Assembly (NCBI GenBank): GCA_033558025.1 | Contig: JAUCEF010000007.1 | Coordinates: forward strand, 3,038,001 to 3,102,000 | Source of the DNA: Phytophthora sp. 'mugwort' | Lineage: Eukaryota > Oomycota > Peronosporomycetes > Peronosporales > Peronosporaceae | Direction: 5' to 3' | Length of the DNA stretch: 64,000 nt | Shown here: positions 43,005 to 51,689 of the stretch, in pieces | Numbering within the stretch: the stretch's first letter is position 1 | How the letters are laid out: every line of letters starts with the position of its first letter | Translations under genes and position numbers: made by a program | Notes under the pieces: model-generated | Told to the model about the DNA's origin: nothing | What the model saw: only the letters and a program-made list of their open reading frames with translations | Database searches by the model: none

Positions 43005-45089
43005 ATGGCAGGCGGATCGCTGTTTCAAGTCGGCAAAACCGTCGAGTTTTGGCGCATGCTCTTTCACTTGAGTATCCTGGCCTTCTGTCTGGTCATCTTC
43101 GAGGCCGCTCTCCACCACGTGGAACACAAACTCTCTCGATATGACAAGTATCAGCACATGCTCCGTAAAGCGTATCGAGAACTCATGATTCTAGGTCTTT
43201 TGAGTCTCGGACTCAAGCTGCTCAAGGAAGTGCCAGGTATCTACGCAGACAGCAAGACGATGCTAGCGTTCCAGGTAGCCGACCTGACCATCTTCATCCT
43301 GGCACTCGCTCTCATTCTCCAAGCGATCATCGTCTTCTCGCAATTACGGAAACACAACAAGGTAGCCGATCGAACCGAGCTGATCACAGCGCAAGACCTG
43401 GTTGATGCTGTCAGTCCGCCGGCTGGTACACCACCCACAGCAGCTCAGTCGCAAGCTAGCTCCTCCAAATGGCCCTGCTGGTCGAGTAAGACACGTGCGG
43501 GATTCGAGAAGGAGGTAATACAGCGTCGATTACTTCGTCATTTATTCCTCCGGCGCTTTGGACTGCCGCAGCTCTTTCCGTTCTCCAAGTACCTTCGTCG
43601 GGCCCAAGCCAACCAGATCTCACACATGATCGAAGTGGAGCCTTCCATGTGGTTACTTCTGCTCTTCGTGGCATGGCTCATTTGTGGCGTAGTTAGCCTC
43701 CTGGAACACTACGACGTGGATCTCCCGGAGAGTCAAGAGCTAGTGGAAGTTTTTGTTGCGTTTGCATGGAGCCTCGTGATGCTTCATATTGGTGTACTGC
43801 TGTGCTTCCGCTCGTGCTTGCACCGAATCTTGACGATAGCAGGCTACAGTGACAACGAGGCCATTTTAGCAACAAATCTCCGAGATATTACTCACGAGGA
43901 GTCTGTCGCTTGGCGTAACGAAGCAGCGGACAATGCCCTTGATACCATGAACCGTGTACAAGAAGAACTGGAAGAGATTGAACACCGCCGAAATGCTGGA
44001 CGTCACGAGGTCCTCCGAAAAGACATCGGGCTTCAGCTCGCAGTAACTTGCTGCCGTCATATTAAGCTGCCTACCAAGCTACGAGAACAAAGCGGTGTGC
44101 AGCCTGACGCGCCACGAATCCACCTCCCTCTCTTCTCACGAAAGATGTGGCATGTCGTCGTCATGTTCCTCCTGCTCCTCAACGGCTTCTTCATCGCTCT
44201 TCTCGTGCAGTGCGCTGTGTACGACCTAGGCGAGATTTACGGCGAGTTCGGATTGGTCCCCGCTCTCATGGTGCCGCTCCCGCTAGTGCTCAACACGTTC
44301 GTGTTCCAGCAGCGCATCTTTCGGTACTTTGTGCTTGTCTGCAGTGTTTTGCGTGTAGACGCCCACACTTTAGGGGAAGTGATGAACCACTTCAGTGAGA
44401 TTGTCGAGCTGCGGTCCGAGTTCGCAGTCTCTTTGCTTGACTGTTTGAAGGCGGACGGCTCGACGGTCGTCGAATTACGCGCTGAATTGCACGCTCACGA
44501 TTTGCAGCAAACTGGGATGATGGATGTGGATAAGCTTCGCAACATTCTAGCATCTTTTGGCTATCGATTGACAAGGTTTCGCTTCAATAGTGTGGCTATG
44601 CTGCTATTTGAGCTGAGCGGGACTCGAGTCGAGTACGGACAGCTACTCCGTCTACTTGTGCTTGCCCAGCACGAACCGTTAAGCGAAAGCGGACCAGTCA
44701 ATTTCCGACGCCAGCATCCGTTGCTGCAACGGAGCACGATGTCGTTCGAGGAAGGCGTTCAGACCAGCTTACGCATGACTCGGTTGAGTGTACTAACGTC
44801 GCGTCAGGTGCCTCTGCTGTCACAACCGAGCATCGGGTCGGAGCCCAGACCGAGCGACTTTATGCATGTTGGTTTACCGCCAGTGCGGCGAGGTTCAGTC
44901 GACAGGATATCCGATACCCACTCAAGAAACACCAATCGTCGCGGGCGACACCCCACGTTGGAGCGGAGCTATACCCATCAGTTTGCTGGATCCACCTCTC
45001 GAGCACTGCACGGCATGTACAACATCCGTAGGGCGTCCGAGTCGCGTATGACGTCTGTACCCCCCGACACGGTGTACACCGTGCTGTAA
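43005..45089 (+). CDS. MLO-like seven-TM protein with EF-hand-like domain, array gene 1
   Basis: 694 aa, intronless. Seven hydrophobic segments lie at about 18-37, 58-74, 88-111, 214-234, 247-268, 381-405 and 415-434. Two blocks resemble the plant MLO family: the amphipathic helix into TM2 (LRKAYRELMILGLLSLGLKL, compare ELMLLGFISLLL in MLO) and FSKYLRRAQANQISHMIEVE before TM4 (like MLO F.KY..R..E.DF). A long soluble loop at 270-380 is predicted helical. After TM7 comes a segment with a degenerate EF-hand loop (D499-L-Q-Q-T-G-M-M-D-V-D-K, position 12 Lys instead of Glu). The tail ends with LERSYTHQFAGSTSRALHGM. MLO proteins sit in the plasma membrane and act in calcium-linked signalling; function here is inferred. 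Residues from about 21 to 216 are encoded by DNA nearly identical to gene 2. Confidence 0.75.
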   Translation: MAGGSLFQVGKTVEFWRMLFHLSILAFCLVIFEAALHHVEHKLSRYDKYQHMLRKAYRELMILGLLSLGLKLLKEVPGIYADSKTMLAFQVADLTIFILALALILQAIIVFSQLRKHNKVADRTELITAQDLVDAVSPPAGTPPTAAQSQASSSKWPCWSSKTRAGFEKEVIQRRLLRHLFLRRFGLPQLFPFSKYLRRAQANQISHMIEVEPSMWLLLLFVAWLICGVVSLLEHYDVDLPESQELVEVFVAFAWSLVMLHIGVLLCFRSCLHRILTIAGYSDNEAILATNLRDITHEESVAWRNEAADNALDTMNRVQEELEEIEHRRNAGRHEVLRKDIGLQLAVTCCRHIKLPTKLREQSGVQPDAPRIHLPLFSRKMWHVVVMFLLLLNGFFIALLVQCAVYDLGEIYGEFGLVPALMVPLPLVLNTFVFQQRIFRYFVLVCSVLRVDAHTLGEVMNHFSEIVELRSEFAVSLLDCLKADGSTVVELRAELHAHDLQQTGMMDVDKLRNILASFGYRLTRFRFNSVAMLLFELSGTRVEYGQLLRLLVLAQHEPLSESGPVNFRRQHPLLQRSTMSFEEGVQTSLRMTRLSVLTSRQVPLLSQPSIGSEPRPSDFMHVGLPPVRRGSVDRISDTHSRNTNRRGRHPTLERSYTHQFAGSTSRALHGMYNIRRASESRMTSVPPDTVYTVL
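43065..43652. repeat. Gene-conversion tract, copy 1
   Basis: 588 bp matching 45814-46401 with three substitutions. Both flanks diverge sharply. Confidence 0.9.
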
Positions 45090-45753
45090 GGCTGGCTACT
45101 GTAGTGATCTATATGTGTAAAATACAGTGCGTGTTGAACAGCCAGTTGCCAGCATGTGAAGCCACCTCGGATCTGCTGTCATGCGGTACGGCGTTGAATT
45201 GTACTGTGGTTTTGGTTGGTTGCAGCAGTCGCTTCGTACCACCGGTACGGTATCGGTACACCTGGAGACAACTTCGGAAACTTCAGACAGCAAAGCGCAG
45301 GATCGGGAAATAACTGTCTTTCCACTAGCGATCGCATGAAGTCGCCATGCCGTCAGTGCGCTAAAAATCTCCGAATATCTCGCTGTGGAAATTTATCCCG
45401 TGCGAGTATAGGCGATGAAGTTTGTCTATAGTAGAAGCTACATGTACTACATGTACACATTTGCACCATGGCTGTGATTCTTACGAACGTGAGCTAGGGT
45501 GGTGGAATCAGCTGTCGGTAGGCATCACACGAGAGTTGCGAGAAGCTGTCGTCACTCCGACTCCGAGTCCAAGGATAAAGAAGCCTGTCTTCACCCTGGA
45601 CCTGTGGCTACCTGCCACGGACAAACGCGCGTGTTGACAGTCCATAATCCGTCAGATGCAACGAACGCTTCCAGTTTTATAGTTGATACTTAAGTAGTAA
45701 ACAATGTCGACGCGAAAGCCCGGACAGGACGGTCTCACTTTACAACGTACGTC
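45090..45753. promoter_or_regulatory. Spacer and promoter between array genes 1 and 2
   Basis: No gene. An Inr-like TCACTTTACA lies at 45735-45744, exactly 19 nt before the ATG as in gene 1. Upstream, 45578-45622 resembles the flank of gene 1. Confidence 0.6.
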
Positions 45754-47844
45754 ATGGGGGGTGGGTCGCTGTTTCAAGTCGGTGAAGCCGTCGAGTTTTG
45801 GCGCGTGCTTATTCACTTGAGTATCCTGGCCTTCTGTCTGGTCATCTTCGAGGCCGCTCTCCACCACGTGGAACACAAACTCTCTCGATATGACAAGTAT
45901 CAGCACATGCTCCGTAAAGCGTATCGAGAACTCATGATTCTAGGTCTTTTGAGTCTCGGACTCAAGCTGCTCAAGGAAGTGCCAGGTATCTACGCAGACA
46001 GCAAGACGATGCTAGCGTTCCAGGTAGCCGACCTGACCATCTTCATCCTGGCACTCGCTCTCATTCTCCAAGCGATCGTCGTCTTCTCGCAATTACGGAA
46101 ACACAACAAGGTAGCCGATCGAACCGAGCTGATCACAGCGCAAGACCTGGTTGATGCTGTCAGTCCGCCGGCTGGTACACCACCCACAGCAGCTCAGTCG
46201 CAAGCTAGCTCCTCCAAATGGCCCTGCTGGTCGAGTAAGACACGTGCGGGATTCGAGAAGGAGGTAGTACAGCGTCGATTACTTCGTCATTTATTCCTCC
46301 GGCGCTTTGGACTGCCGCAGCTCTTTCCGTTCTCCAAGTACCTTCGTCGGGCCCAAGCCAACCAGATCTCGCACATGATCGAAGTGGAGCCTTCCATGTG
46401 GGTGCTTTTACTCGCTGTAGCCTGGGGAATCTGTGGCGTGTTGGGCAGTCTTGACGACCTGGACATTGAGCTCCCGGAGGGCCACGAACTTGTCGAGGTT
46501 TTCGTCGTATTTGCCTGGGGCCTCGTGGGGATTCACATGGCCGTGCTGCTCTACTTCCGTTCCTGCGTGCGTCAGCTTCTGGTTGCTGCAGGCTACAGCG
46601 ATGACGACGTCACGCTGATCGAAACCCTTCGAGTCATCGCTGGAGAGGAAGCTAGAGCGTGGCGCAACGAAGCAGCAGACAACGCCCTTGATACCATGAA
46701 CCGTGTCCAAGAAGAACTAGAAGAGATCGAGGACCACCGAAATGCTCAGCGCCACGTGCTACTCCGGAAAGACATCGGACTACAGCTTATGGCAACTTGC
46801 TGCCGTCATATTAACCACATTGGCGACCCCAAGCCACGCACCGGCCGCGCACCGACTGGAGTGCAGACCGGGACCCCGACGATTCACATCCGATTCTTTT
46901 CACGGAAAGCCTGGCACGTCGCTGTCATGTTCTTGCTGATCCTCAATGGTTTTTTCATTGCTCTACTCGTGCAATGTGCCGTGTACGACTTGGACGACAT
47001 TTACGACGAGTATGGGCTGGCCCCGGCTCTCATGGTCCCGCTCCCGCTGGTTTTAAACACTTTCGTGATCCAGCAGCGGATGTTCCGTTATTTCGTCATC
47101 GTCTGCAGTATCCTCCGCGTGGACGCCAACACGCTGGGTGAAGTGGTCAACCATTTCAGTGAGATTGTGGAGCTGCGGTCAGAGTTCGCGACCTCGTTAC
47201 TCGACTGTCTGAAGGAAGGGGAGTATACACTGGTCGACTTGCGTCGGGAACTTCAAACGTACGATCCTCGACAGACTGGGATGGTCGACGTGGACAAACT
47301 GCGCGCGGTGCTGACTGCGTTTGGCTTTCGCTTGACGCGGTTCCGCTTTAACAGCGTCGCAATGATGCTGTTTGAGCTCAGTGGGACCAAAGTCGCGTAT
47401 GGTCAATTACTTCGGCTCTTGACGCTCGCGCAACAAGACGCATCGAGCGAAAACGCGTCAACCGGTCAGCGACGCCAGCACCCGCTGTTGCAACGGAGTC
47501 AGACGTCGCTCGACGAGGCGAGTGTGCGCGCGAATCCAACGACAGGACTCGTCTCACGTCAAATGCCTTTGCTCTCTCAACCAAGTTTTGGCTCCGAGCC
47601 CCGATCCAGCGACTTTGTGAATACACCAGCTTTGCGTCGACTTTCCGTTGCCAGGATGTCCGACAGTCAGCCGATCGCGAAAACGGACAACAACCGCGGA
47701 CGGGCTCCGATACTGGAACGCACATACACCCACCAGTTTGCTGGCTCAAGCTCTCGAGCGCTCCATGACATGTACAACATCTGTCGGGACTCTGACTCGC
47801 AAATGGATAACGTCCCGTCCGACACCGTGTACACCGTCCTGTGA
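45754..47844 (+). CDS. MLO-like seven-TM protein with EF-hand-like domain, array gene 2
   Basis: 696 aa, intronless, same plan as gene 1. TM1-TM3 and the loop up to TM4 are almost identical to gene 1, because 45814-46401 matches 43065-43652 at 585 of 588 positions. From TM4 onward the two differ at many residues. The loop between TM5 and TM6 carries a Gly/Pro-rich insert (HIGDPKPRTGRAPTGVQTG). The EF-hand-like loop DPRQTGMVDVDK again lacks the position-12 Glu. The tail LERTYTHQFAGSSSRALHDM matches the array motif. It is followed by a 568-bp spacer and gene 3 in the same direction, so each gene is probably transcribed from its own start. Confidence 0.75.
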   Translation: MGGGSLFQVGEAVEFWRVLIHLSILAFCLVIFEAALHHVEHKLSRYDKYQHMLRKAYRELMILGLLSLGLKLLKEVPGIYADSKTMLAFQVADLTIFILALALILQAIVVFSQLRKHNKVADRTELITAQDLVDAVSPPAGTPPTAAQSQASSSKWPCWSSKTRAGFEKEVVQRRLLRHLFLRRFGLPQLFPFSKYLRRAQANQISHMIEVEPSMWVLLLAVAWGICGVLGSLDDLDIELPEGHELVEVFVVFAWGLVGIHMAVLLYFRSCVRQLLVAAGYSDDDVTLIETLRVIAGEEARAWRNEAADNALDTMNRVQEELEEIEDHRNAQRHVLLRKDIGLQLMATCCRHINHIGDPKPRTGRAPTGVQTGTPTIHIRFFSRKAWHVAVMFLLILNGFFIALLVQCAVYDLDDIYDEYGLAPALMVPLPLVLNTFVIQQRMFRYFVIVCSILRVDANTLGEVVNHFSEIVELRSEFATSLLDCLKEGEYTLVDLRRELQTYDPRQTGMVDVDKLRAVLTAFGFRLTRFRFNSVAMMLFELSGTKVAYGQLLRLLTLAQQDASSENASTGQRRQHPLLQRSQTSLDEASVRANPTTGLVSRQMPLLSQPSFGSEPRSSDFVNTPALRRLSVARMSDSQPIAKTDNNRGRAPILERTYTHQFAGSSSRALHDMYNICRDSDSQMDNVPSDTVYTVL
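45814..46401. repeat. Gene-conversion tract, copy 2
   Basis: Counterpart of 43065-43652 at a constant offset of 2749 bp. Differences are at A/G positions in ATCATCGTC/ATCGTCGTC, GTAATAC/GTAGTAC and TCACAC/TCGCAC. Confidence 0.9.
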
Positions 47845-48412
47845 GGCTAGCTAGAACAGAAAACGCTGATATAAAGCCTAGTCTTTTAGTCATACTAACG
47901 TCATATGGGATAGTCTCAATGCTGCACGGAAGCTATACGAACCACTTCGATGAACAACATCTCGGATGTCGCTCATTCCCACGAAGGATTCGGCTTTCCG
48001 ACGACACTGCAACAGTGTAAGAAGAAGGGAAGGAAGACGTTTCCCAATGTCAGAGGTGAAGACTGCGGTGCGCTCTATACCGGTAGGGTAGATTGTCAAC
48101 CGAACGTTCAAACGGTGCTCGCTCGTGTCATTTCAGTCCCCCGGTGGTGAATCACAGGTCCTGTCGCGCGTACGCGATAATGCTACCGTAGGTTAAGCCT
48201 TTCCCTTGAAAACATAGCAACCCGTTTAACATTATGTACCCCGGTGCATTCCTCTTCAAATTACTGAAGAGTCTGGACATTGTGTACTCGTAGGTCACGC
48301 GAAATTGAAACGGGTTTCCACGAACGTTGGCAAAGTTTTCTATATGATACTTCTACTCAGCATGGGCTCAAGATCTCAGACAGACTTAGCGATTTATTCC
48401 TCAACAAGCTAG
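47845..48412. promoter_or_regulatory. Spacer and promoter between array genes 2 and 3
   Basis: No gene. At the -19 position an Inr-like TTATTCCTCA (48394-48403) replaces the stronger TCACT motif of genes 1 and 2. Confidence 0.45.
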
Positions 48413-50461
48413 ATGGCAGGCGCGTCTCTCTTCCAAGTGGGCCACAATGTGGAATTCTGGCGGGTGCTGGTTCATTTGAGTCTCTTGGCTGCGTGTCTAC
48501 TGGGCTTCGAGTGTGTGCTCCACTACGTCGAGCACCATCTCGCGCGATATGACAAATATTATCACATGCTCCAGAAGGTGTACAGGGAGTTAATGGTCCT
48601 CGGTTTGCTCAGTCTTGTGCTGAAAATACTCAAAGAAGTCGCACCGATCGACAGCGAGAGCCGTCCGATGCTCGCTTTCCAGGTCGCCGATCTCATCATC
48701 TTTGGTTTCGCGCTTGCGCTCGTGCTCCAAGCGTTGTGTATTTTCCATCAAGTCCGGAAGCATAGTCGACGTGTATATCAAGCCGAGTTGATCACGACGC
48801 GAGACGTCGTCGTAGAGCTGAACAAACACGACAACAACTTGCTCAGAGCCTGGCCACCAAAGCCAACGTGTTGCTCACACTGTAGTGAGAAACCAGCACT
48901 AGCAACCAAAGACATCGTGAGGTATCGACTATTGCGGCACCTTTTCCTTCGTCGGTTTGGACTGCCGCAGCTTTTCCCGTTTGCCAAGTACATGAGACGT
49001 GCCCAGGCGAGTCAAATCACTCACATGATCCAAGTGGAACCGTCGATGTGGCTGCTGGTTCTTCTTGTGGCATGGGGAATCTGTGGCCTAGCGACGGTTC
49101 TTGAGAGCGTCAAGCTCGTTAAACTGCTCGTGATCTTTGCGTGGTCATTGGTGCTGATTCACTGCCTCGTGCTGCTTTACCTGCGCACGTGTGTGCATCA
49201 ACTCCTGGAGGTCGCGGGCTACAGCGAAGACAGCCACGTATTGTACGCGAACCTCGCGTCCCTAGCAGAAGAAGAAAGTGGTGCCTGGGAGAATGAGACG
49301 GCGGAGATTGCATTGGACGCGATGCACAGAGTCCATGAAGTGCAGGAAGAGAGTGAACACGAACGGAAGACAACACGTCGAGGCTTCCTACAGAGCGACG
49401 CCGGTATTCAGCTTGTTGCCTCGTTATGTGGCAAACTCTGCGGCTCCAGCAGGTCAAAGCGAACCTCTAAAAAAAACCAATACGAGTCGGATCCTTCCCG
49501 AACGAGCGTCTGCCTTCGCTTCTTCTCGTCCGAGGCCTGGCACGTTGTCGTGATCCTGTTGCTGACGTTGAATGGATTCTTCGTCGCGTTATTTGTACAG
49601 TGCGCTTTGTACAACTTGGACGAGATCTACGAGGCGCTCGGGTTGGTTGTTGCAGTCACGGTTCCACTTCCAATGGTCGTGAATACGCTGTTATTGCAGC
49701 CATTTATTTTCAGGGACTTTACACTAGTGTGTAGTGTCCTTCACCTTGAGGCCTCGACGCTGGGCGACGTCACCACCCACTTTATCGAGACTATCGAGCT
49801 CCAATCTCAATTCGCAGTCTCGGTGCTCCAGTGCTTGAAGGACGGAGGACTCACAATCGGATATCTGGAGACTGTCGTTCGCTCTCACGACCTCAAGAGC
49901 TCTGGCATTATCGAGATCGACAGTCTTCGCGCCATCCTGGCCTCAGTCGGGTTCAGCTTAACGCGATTCCGGTTCAACAGTGTCGTCAATTTATTGTTTG
50001 ATCTCAAGAGGGCGAGCGTGGAGTACGTCCAGCTTTTCCAACTTCTCGCCCTCGTCCAGCAAGATCACGAGGGAAGTGACGGACGCTCAACCTTTCAAGA
50101 ATTTCCTCGCGGGTCGGCGTCATTTGAAGACAAAGCGAGCACGCACTCGATTTCTGCAGTTGACTTGAGCTCGATTCAGCACTTCGCTTTCACAGCGCAG
50201 TCGAGTGTCGCGTATGACCTTGCGAACAACGACTTTGCGTTTCTAAGGACTGTGTCACCAACGCTGCGTCGAGTGTCGACCCTGGGGCGACGCGATCAGT
50301 TGCTAGTGTCAAAGGACGACAATCTCATGCGTAGATCAATGCTACAGCGGAGCTACACGAATCAAATCACGGGCTCAAGCTCGCGAGCGCTTCATTACAT
50401 GTACAACATCCGAGAACTAGCTCGCTTTCAAGAAGATTTCAAAGAGACCACCATGGTGTAA
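48413..50461 (+). CDS. MLO-like seven-TM protein with EF-hand-like domain, array gene 3
   Basis: 682 aa, intronless. Most diverged intact member but same topology: ASLFQVGHNVEFWRVLVHLS at the N-terminus, LQKVYRELMVLGLLSLVLKI into TM2, FAKYMRRAQASQITHMIQVE before TM4, and TM6 (AWHVVVILLLTLNGFFVALF). The loop after TM3 has its own cysteine cluster (PTCCSHCSEK). The EF-hand-like loop reads DLKSSGIIEIDS, again without a canonical position 12. The C-terminal tail motif LQRSYTNQITGSSSRALHYM is kept although the preceding Ser-rich region is not, which argues that the motif is functional. Gene 3 has no conversion tract with genes 1 and 2. Confidence 0.75.
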   Translation: MAGASLFQVGHNVEFWRVLVHLSLLAACLLGFECVLHYVEHHLARYDKYYHMLQKVYRELMVLGLLSLVLKILKEVAPIDSESRPMLAFQVADLIIFGFALALVLQALCIFHQVRKHSRRVYQAELITTRDVVVELNKHDNNLLRAWPPKPTCCSHCSEKPALATKDIVRYRLLRHLFLRRFGLPQLFPFAKYMRRAQASQITHMIQVEPSMWLLVLLVAWGICGLATVLESVKLVKLLVIFAWSLVLIHCLVLLYLRTCVHQLLEVAGYSEDSHVLYANLASLAEEESGAWENETAEIALDAMHRVHEVQEESEHERKTTRRGFLQSDAGIQLVASLCGKLCGSSRSKRTSKKNQYESDPSRTSVCLRFFSSEAWHVVVILLLTLNGFFVALFVQCALYNLDEIYEALGLVVAVTVPLPMVVNTLLLQPFIFRDFTLVCSVLHLEASTLGDVTTHFIETIELQSQFAVSVLQCLKDGGLTIGYLETVVRSHDLKSSGIIEIDSLRAILASVGFSLTRFRFNSVVNLLFDLKRASVEYVQLFQLLALVQQDHEGSDGRSTFQEFPRGSASFEDKASTHSISAVDLSSIQHFAFTAQSSVAYDLANNDFAFLRTVSPTLRRVSTLGRRDQLLVSKDDNLMRRSMLQRSYTNQITGSSSRALHYMYNIRELARFQEDFKETTMV

Positions 50462-50536
50462 GTAGGAACGGAAATAAGTGGTATTCATTGATGAAAATAT
50501 GTAGTATTTGCTGGCATCTGTTCACCTGTTGTACGT

Positions 50537-51265
50537 CTAATTGGGAGCAAAGACGTCGAAAAAGTCGTAAAGCACCGCCGCCACTGCGTCTTGTGCTGCA
50601 CATGGCGCTGCATTCTTCGCTTCCTTGTTCTGTCCAAGCGGGGACAGATGCGGTACAAGTTGTACCACTGCAACTCCCTTTTCTTTCGCAATGGAAGCCA
50701 CACGTGGGATCGCCAGGCTCTTCCCAGTAGCGAATGCCACCAACTGAGCAAGATGCATGGCCAACGAAGGTTTACGCAGCACCGTGTCGCCCATCGTAAC
50801 TACTGTCACCATGGGGTCCCTCACCCAGTGGGTACCCAGGTACGTTCGGAGGTCCGAACAGAACGCGCAATTGTCGTCACAACTACGAGTCGATCGATCA
50901 ACGCAGAACACCAGCAACCTGCTGAGTTGATTCACGTCCTGGAACATCATTGCGATCTCGTGAACAGTATTGGGAACGTGATCACGTGGCGCTTTGGCCA
51001 TCAGTGACAACTTCAACGTGATGACGAGCTGGCTCTTCTTGTCTCGCGTGGCGTCCAGCACGACAATGTCGACGAGTCGTTGCAATTGGAGACGACGCTG
51101 GGAAACTTCACCGAGAGAGAGTGGGGACAACAGTGAAGCAGCAAAAGGCGACGAGGCTAATTTCCGTGGTAAAGGAGGCCCCGAGATGTTGCGACACATC
51201 GACAACTTGTTCACGAGACTTCGGACGGGAGAAGGTTGGGACGTGGGACGGCAGGTGCTGGGCAT
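50537..51265 (-). CDS. Uncharacterised protein inside the MLO-like array
   Basis: 242 aa if started at the ATG at 51265; an upstream ATG at 51310 would add 15 residues. The first 50 residues are Ser/Pro/Arg-rich and disordered. The rest looks folded, with alternating hydrophobic strands and helices (LVDIVVLDATRDKKSQLVIT, DVNQLSRLLVFCVDRSTR, DPMVTVVTMGDTVLRK, VGAVVQLV-like strands) and a Cys cluster (CDDNCAFC at about 135-142). I do not recognise a family. It is convergent with gene 3 (75 bp between stops) and divergent from the dead fourth member, so it interrupts the array on the opposite strand. Amino-acid composition and codon use favour a real gene. Confidence 0.65.
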   Translation of the reverse strand: MPSTCRPTSQPSPVRSLVNKLSMCRNISGPPLPRKLASSPFAASLLSPLSLGEVSQRRLQLQRLVDIVVLDATRDKKSQLVITLKLSLMAKAPRDHVPNTVHEIAMMFQDVNQLSRLLVFCVDRSTRSCDDNCAFCSDLRTYLGTHWVRDPMVTVVTMGDTVLRKPSLAMHLAQLVAFATGKSLAIPRVASIAKEKGVAVVQLVPHLSPLGQNKEAKNAAPCAAQDAVAAVLYDFFDVFAPN

Positions 51266-51689
51266 CGTGCTAATTGAAGAATGAGTTTTATGGAACTGAA
51301 GGTGATACATCAGTGCTCGCTCCTCTCAAGGCTTGATATGACGAGCAAGGTGGACCTAATCGGTGGCGACATAATCCATCTGCTGATCCCTTTCACCAAT
51401 GCGATTTCTTGTCAAGACTGCTACCACAAGACGCTCCACAGACAGGTCTCTCGTCGAAACACGCGATATGATGAGCCATCTACATCCCCAGCTCTGGATG
51501 ATTAGCAATGGCTACTGTACTGCTGCCTGCACTGATCAAAAGCATTCCCGTGATGTGCTTGCTGTACCAGTTTAGTGGTTCAAACAGAACAAAACTTTCG
51601 TATCCACTGCGTATTACGCGTGATTGAAGACCCCAATAATGGTCATAAACTGTGTTCAAGTGTTGAGGTCTCGTCTTACTTTCGCGTTT

